Part shown: in pieces, positions 59,022 through 64,000 of the stretch | Layout: every line of letters starts with the position of its first letter | Numbering within the stretch: position 1 is the stretch's first letter | Source: Cheiracanthium punctorium | Lineage: Eukaryota > Arthropoda > Arachnida > Araneae > Cheiracanthiidae | Length of the DNA stretch: 64,000 nt | Direction of reading: 5' to 3' | Assembly: GCA_038373885.1 (NCBI GenBank) | Contig: JAWZYV010014407.1 | Span: 124,001-188,000 of the forward strand | Program-made: the position numbers and the translations under genes | Notes under the pieces: generated by a model | What the model was told of the DNA's origin: nothing | Database searches by the model: none | Seen by the model: only the letters and a program-made list of their open reading frames with translations

Positions 59022-61436
59022 TGGTGTATGCTTAAATAGGGGGGGGTGTTATAGACATTGTGTTAAAATGCGTAATATTTAATAGGGATGAATGCGAGAC
59101 GGAAAATTGGCGTCTCGCAAAACAGCCTAAAAGCTCTGTCTCGTCTCGCAAAATACCCATATCGTAATGTTAAAAATGTCTGTCTCGTCTCGCGTCCACC
59201 CTTAATATTTAAACTAAAAATTCAAGATTTATGGACATTTTGTTAATAAAATTTAGAAAAGTGAGGGGGGTCAAAATCCCCTGACAACCCCCCGTTGCTA
59301 CGGCCTTGATGAAAAGTTGTTGCCATTGCTGGAATATCGGTCTTCCAAAGAGGGTAGACAGCCCTGCGATTCCCCCCCTTTTCACTCATATTTCATAAAA
59401 GAAAAAAAATCTATAGGATCTATAAATCTATAAAAATCTTGTTTTAAAAATTAACAAATATGAATCCTACGCACAGCTTGTTTGTAATTAAAAACTTGTC
59501 GAAAATTTACTTGTTTGAATTGAGTGTAAAAAAAAACGACTTTACTCTCCTGTCCCCTAATAGATCATATAATATCTTTAATAGATCGCGAAAAATAAAG
59601 TAATAAAAATAATATATACAGACTCGACGTAGCTTAAAAAGAAATTAAGAAAGAATTATTTTCTTTCAAACAGTCTCACAGCGTAATTGAATCCTAATTA
59701 GTAGAAATTCAAATCAGTTCACAGGCAGAAAATAAATAAATGAATAAGAATTCATTCCTGTCAGCGTACCACTTCCTTGAAAAAATGACGTATAATTTCT
59801 TAAACATACTTTTGAGCTCTAATTATTAATATATATCCTTTAACTTTGAATCAACTGCCATAAAGTTAATGATAAATGTTTATACAGTAATTTTACAAAA
59901 ACAATTTCATCTCAAATAACCTCGAAGCCATTCAGAGACTGGACAGATGAAAGAAGCAATCCATCAAATGCTTCAAACAAATAGGTATATCAAGTATATG
60001 CGTTACTAAAGCATTACATCAGATGATAAATATAATCAGTATGCTATTAGCTAAAGAGTGTCTCACAAAAATGTGTCACAGATGAAGCACTAAATTCTAC
60101 GTTGTCAGACATTTCAAAAGTTACCAATAGATGGCTTGCAAATAGCTCCTCGAGGCAAATTAGTAAATAAAAAGAGTTTGACCCATTTTTCGATAGAGCG
60201 TACAGGCAAGCAATGATATGTTAGCATAAAAGTTCAACAAATAAAGAAAAATAAACTTTTTATTAAAATTCGCAAAATAAAATAAACATTTTTTAATTTT
60301 GGAAATATTCCAGATTTTAATTTCAAGTAGTGACGTGCTAGGTAATCCACATACGTATGTATTTATTCAAAAGAAAATATAGATCTATAGATATACATGA
60401 GGAAGCTAATTCATATATATATTTTCCCCCATTTTTAAGCGGATTCCATACAAAAATTTTAATTATTGTTTATGAGCAAATGAAAAGTGCAGATAACTAG
60501 CTTTAGAGTATTAATACATGTAATTTTAATTAAACATTTCTTTAATCATAGGTACAAAGACATGAAGAGTTATTGCTGCTTTCCTTTCAGTTGCGGGATA
60601 TTTGGTTGCAGAATGTAGAAGCAGTTTTACAAAATCTGTGTTCTCACACCTTCTTCCGAGTACATTTTAGTCTAAAAATTTGTCAAATTCTAAGAGAGTT
60701 TAAGTCAACACTGAATACCGGTTTGACCTGCTCGATTCATAAGTGAACAGACAGAACGGAGAAATTTTAGTGTTTTTTCCCACCATGGGTCTTTGAATGC
60801 TCTACCGGAACCTGGAGGTTGGAAAGAACTCATGGGCGCCCATATGATTTTTTGTAGGGGGTGGGGAAGCCCTGAGCAATGAGACCTTCCTGTCCATTCA
60901 TATAAGCGCCCATGAAAGAAGTATAAATGCAGAACAGACCATTTTCAATAGGGTACATAATACAGCACATTATTTACGGTAGTTGTAGCATCCATGGACA
61001 TACATACCGAACTATTGACGATTTTAAATTTTGTTCGAATGTGTTAAAAATTTACTATGGGGAGGAGGGGAAATGACCCAGATAAAATATCCATACTTGT
61101 TTCCTTTCAAAATGTTTTCAATCTGTCATTAAGAGGAAATTCTTGTACTACACCTTTCATATTTGCCAAATCGTTAACGCCAGCCTTACAAACGATATCA
61201 AGTGCACGGCCTGACTATAATATTTTTGTGCCCACAGTACTTTTCAAATATTGTGATCCCATATATTGCCCATATATTGTTATGTTGATATGATTGTTTT
61301 TTAAAGTTTAAACTCGATTATTCGGCCTCAAATTAAATGTAGTGCTCGAGCGATATCAGGGCCTGATTAAGTATACCGTAACAATTATAGATATCTGGTC
61401 TCTTTATTCAGTAACTACAAAGGTCCAGGGGGGGGG
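59022..61436. other. Non-coding stretch, no gene
   Basis: It contains a repeat of 'gtctcgtctcgca' words near 59125-59200 and a probable hAT MITE end (CCCGTTGCTACGGCCTTG, 59291-59308) with no clear partner. The 78-residue frame at 61057-61293 has no recognised motif. Confidence 0.45.
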
Positions 61437-61616
61437 CAGTGGCGGATTATTGCAAGTTTGTCGGGGGGGCGGTTAGTTTGTCGGTGGGGGCGGTTAGTTA
61501 GAAGATTGACATATACGTCCATTTTATGGAAGTAAAATAGGATCTTTTACATTAATTTCTTAATTCTCGGGGGGGGGCGGTCGCCCCCTCCACCCCCCCC
61601 CTTTAATCCGCCCTTG
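61437..61616 (+). repeat. hAT MITE with G tracts, inserted in a G run
   Basis: CAGTGGCGGATTATTGCAAG at the left and TAATCCGCCCTTG at the right are inverted ends. The interior matches 20865-21002 in the opposite orientation. Both flanks are G runs (61428-61436 and from 61617), so the 8-bp duplication would be GGGGGGGG. An insertion into, or slippage of, a G run makes this less certain than copy 20865. Confidence 0.75.
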
Positions 61617-61637
61617 GGGGGGGGTCTGGCTTATTGT

Positions 61638-61748
61638 ATGGCTGTCGATCTAAATGGAATTTTAGGAGTTTTCTTAGATGTAACGTGAATACGCGTTAGA
61701 ATGAATCCTTTAAAAAGCCCTCCATCCAAGACACCACTTTCTTGATAG
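61638..61748 (+). repeat. tRNA-derived SINE (copy 6), 5'-truncated
   Basis: 'Ggctgtcgatctaa', 'tagatgtaacgtgaatacgcg', 'ttagaa' and 'aagccctccatccaag' match the body of copy 2. The tRNA head and both pol III boxes are absent. Confidence 0.7.
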
Positions 61749-62736
61749 ATACATCTCGTAACACACACATAAATATAAAACGAAAATAAAATGGTCATTA
61801 TGTCATAAAAAAAGGGAAAACATACATACAGAATTAAATCGCGTTATTTTACAAACAGTTTGACAAACTATATTACGACAAAAGTCAACTATGAGATTAA
61901 CTGAAGTCTTCAAAATTTAAAATAGATGTGGTAAAATTAAAAAAAATCAGTAATGCAGTGTAAACGCATTTTATAGTGAACAGAAAAAAAAAATAAGAAG
62001 ACTTTGGCAGCCCCTTGCCAAAGTGGCGGTGCATACCTTGCACGTATATGCCACAACCGGCCCTGACCGTCTGTGACTATCTGTTAAATGAAATGATCAA
62101 TGACAAAGTATGGCAAATCACGAGAAAGTGTGCCGATCGGGTCGCCTGAATTCACATGTTAGTGTGCCATGTTTGAAATATGGAACTGGTCGGAACACCT
62201 GACCCGGAGGATGAAAAAGGAAGAATTTATTAAACACATGTTTCTCTAGGTTTCAATAAGCGAATGAAAATGAAGTCTGTTTGCGTACGTGCCGAGCATC
62301 TGAATAGTGAAGCCAAGCGCTGAATAATAGAACTTCTTTGAATAATGATGTAATCGTGTTATTTGCGGTTACTATGCAATGCCTTTTCTGAAGGAACTTG
62401 CCTTTTTTGGGGCTTGGTGATCACGATGTAGTTCTGTCTTGAAGCTTAACAATAATAGCAAGATTAATTCAAACCTCTATTTTATCTGGCTGTTAAGAGT
62501 TGATGTCTAGCTTACATGCTTTGACTAATAAAATTTAAATAAGCGAGGTATGAATAATCCAACATAAAAAAAAAAAAAAAGAAAAAGGAATGACCTACAA
62601 ATTTTTACAGAAGCTAATATTGACCGAAATATACAAAATTTTATCGGTCTAGTCTAGGTATTACTAAATTTTACTCGACTTTTCTAATTGTTCGAAGTAT
62701 ATTTTGAATGAATAAACGAAAGTATGAGTGACATTC
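61749..62736. other. Non-coding stretch
   Basis: A possible solo hAT end (complement CAGGGCCGGTTGTGGCATAT) lies at about 62047-62066. An A tract lies at 62567-62580. No gene is seen. Confidence 0.5.
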
Positions 62737-63041
62737 AATAATTAAAAACTGCAAAATAACACCATAAAAGTTACTTGTCAGTCCATACAGCTGTTTCGAT
62801 CGAAAAAATTTCGATCTTCATCGGTGGCGATATAAATCATTCACAGCCTGGAAGATTGGAACAGGGAACTCCCAGAGTTCCCTGATGAGTTGATTCCTTG
62901 AGTTCCCTGTTCCAGTCTTCCAGGTTGTGAATGATTTATATCGCCGACAGTGAACATCGAAATTTTTTCGATTGGAACAACTGTATGGCTTGACAATTAA
63001 CCTTTATGGTGTTATTTTGAAAAGTTATTAATTATTTTAGG
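62737..63041. repeat. Foldback element, 305 bp, arms of about 140 bp
   Basis: The left arm (AATAATTAA..CAAAATAACACCATAAA..) pairs with the right arm (..TTTATGGTGTTATTTTGAAAA..TTAATTATT). Shared words include 'cgatataaatcattcaca', 'cctggaaga.tggaacaggg' and 'tcgaaaaaatttcgat' and their complements. About 12 differences, mostly substitutions, separate the arms. A short spacer near 62880-62905 itself contains AGTTCCCTGATGAGTTGATT. It is non-coding. The element type is unknown. Confidence 0.85.
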
Positions 63042-64000
63042 TTTAAATACCAGTTATTTTGAGTGTTTTTTGTTATCATATTGTCTAATTGACTAAAATT
63101 TACAAAGTTAGATTTAGACTATATAATATTTTTATCAATAAAATAATACAAAATAAAAATAGATGCCAATATTAAAATAGATAAAAAGAAAGAAAATTTA
63201 TTTCAAATATTTAGATTTCTACGAAGTAAAAAAGCACCATGTGGCAATATTCATTTACAAGCTTCTCAAATCAAGCAAAAAGTTGCTTTTTTAAGCGCAA
63301 TACACAGCTTTTATGCTCTCTCACGGACGTCAATTCTCTGTAGCAGACAGAAACAAACTGACTTGACTGGGGCACTGCGCTGTCCTATTTATAGGTGTCG
63401 CAGAAGCTAAGAGAAAATTTTCGGAGCATCCCCATACAGCGTGAACTTTGATTACGTCATAGGATTACAGTTGAAATACTAGACTATAATGTAATACTAT
63501 TGCAAGAAAACAAATATTACATCCCTCATTAAAAAAGTGCGCCAAATGCCTGAAATGTCGCCAAGCTTAACGGCTTTTTGGCGAAATATCGTCAAATTAG
63601 GTGCCAAAAAGAAGTCCCCAAAAGGGAGGTCAGTTAAGCTCTAGCTTCAATATTTCTCGAGATTTCTAGAAAACCCTATGTTAACCAATGGGGGAAACCC
63701 AAAACTCCGTTCTCGCGTTCTAGTTATCCGATTTTGATGCAACAAAATGCAAAATTTAATTATCTGACACGTAGAATACGAATTTTAAACTACTTAAAAC
63801 CCTAGAACACAGGGTTACCCAATCAGCTACTTGAGATACTTATAAACAACCCTCAAGCCGTTTTAAACCATTCCCTAACTATATATTACCATTTCCTATA
63901 CAAAGTAATAAATAAAAAGTTTAGGCTGGGACGATTTGGGTACTTCCGCTTTCGGTGTCGCTACGAGAGATGAAATAGTGTTCGCTGATTGGCTTTCTTA
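63042..64000. other. Non-coding stretch with a GGCGA-family fragment
   Basis: At 63535-63620, 'gtgcgccaaatgcctgaaatgtcgccaagctt', 'ttttggcgaaatatcgtcaaattaggtgcc' matches the palindromic units of 28385-28870, so that family is dispersed. No gene is seen up to the window end. Confidence 0.5.

Noticed and set aside
10484..64000. Search for the N-terminal KLF coding exon
   Set aside because: I looked on the minus strand for codons of TGYFS, IFQELQ and WQQ followed by a donor site. The candidates inspected (for example near 21800, 23624, 54681 and 56289) did not extend into the expected sequence, so none is reported.

Overview
This is an AT-rich window of an animal nuclear genome. It holds one recognisable host gene and a very dense population of decayed transposons. 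The gene is a Krueppel-like factor of the KLF6/KLF7 (Drosophila luna) class on the minus strand. Its last two coding exons lie at 10150-10483 and 9183-9358, with clean splice sites. The exon structure (an exon opening at the ELERYL-like motif, then an intron inside the zinc-finger array), the repeat content and the AT bias suggest an arthropod. An arachnid is my best guess, but that rests on general impression and not on a diagnostic marker.

Layout. Positions 1-9182 are downstream (3') of the KLF stop codon: AT-rich, probably including the 3' UTR, with a broken hAT transposase (1792-2559), a pogo-like MITE, a (CAA)n-tailed SINE-like copy and a hAT MITE with a perfect 8-bp target duplication. 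Positions 9183-10483 carry the two KLF exons and the 791-bp intron between them. Positions 10484-64000 lie upstream of the second recognised exon. The N-terminal KLF exon was not found, so this stretch is probably a large first intron and/or 5' flank. It holds a tRNA-derived SINE family (six copies), many short G/C-tract hAT MITEs (four here with perfect 8-bp duplications), a palindromic TTAA-inserting family with nested copies, a 1.7-kb hAT-type element with two right ends, a 1.8-kb insertion full of GGCGA palindromes, and remnants of hAT, pogo and endonuclease-bearing elements. A stretch at 42.68-43.64 kb has perfect CRE and CACGTG-type boxes and is the best candidate for regulatory DNA.

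No rRNA, functional tRNA, CRISPR array, operon or intact transposase was seen. I did not find a convincing undescribed multi-gene system. The most unusual signals are structural: a perfect 41-bp-arm snapback hairpin (42234-42321), a second near-perfect hairpin (35752-35810), a 305-bp foldback (62737-63041), a cluster of a 15-bp motif in both orientations (19656-20181), and three-layer nesting of the TTAA foldback family (49498-50787).

All family calls come from motif reading by eye. Element boundaries supported by target-site duplications are firm to the base; other repeat boundaries are approximate.
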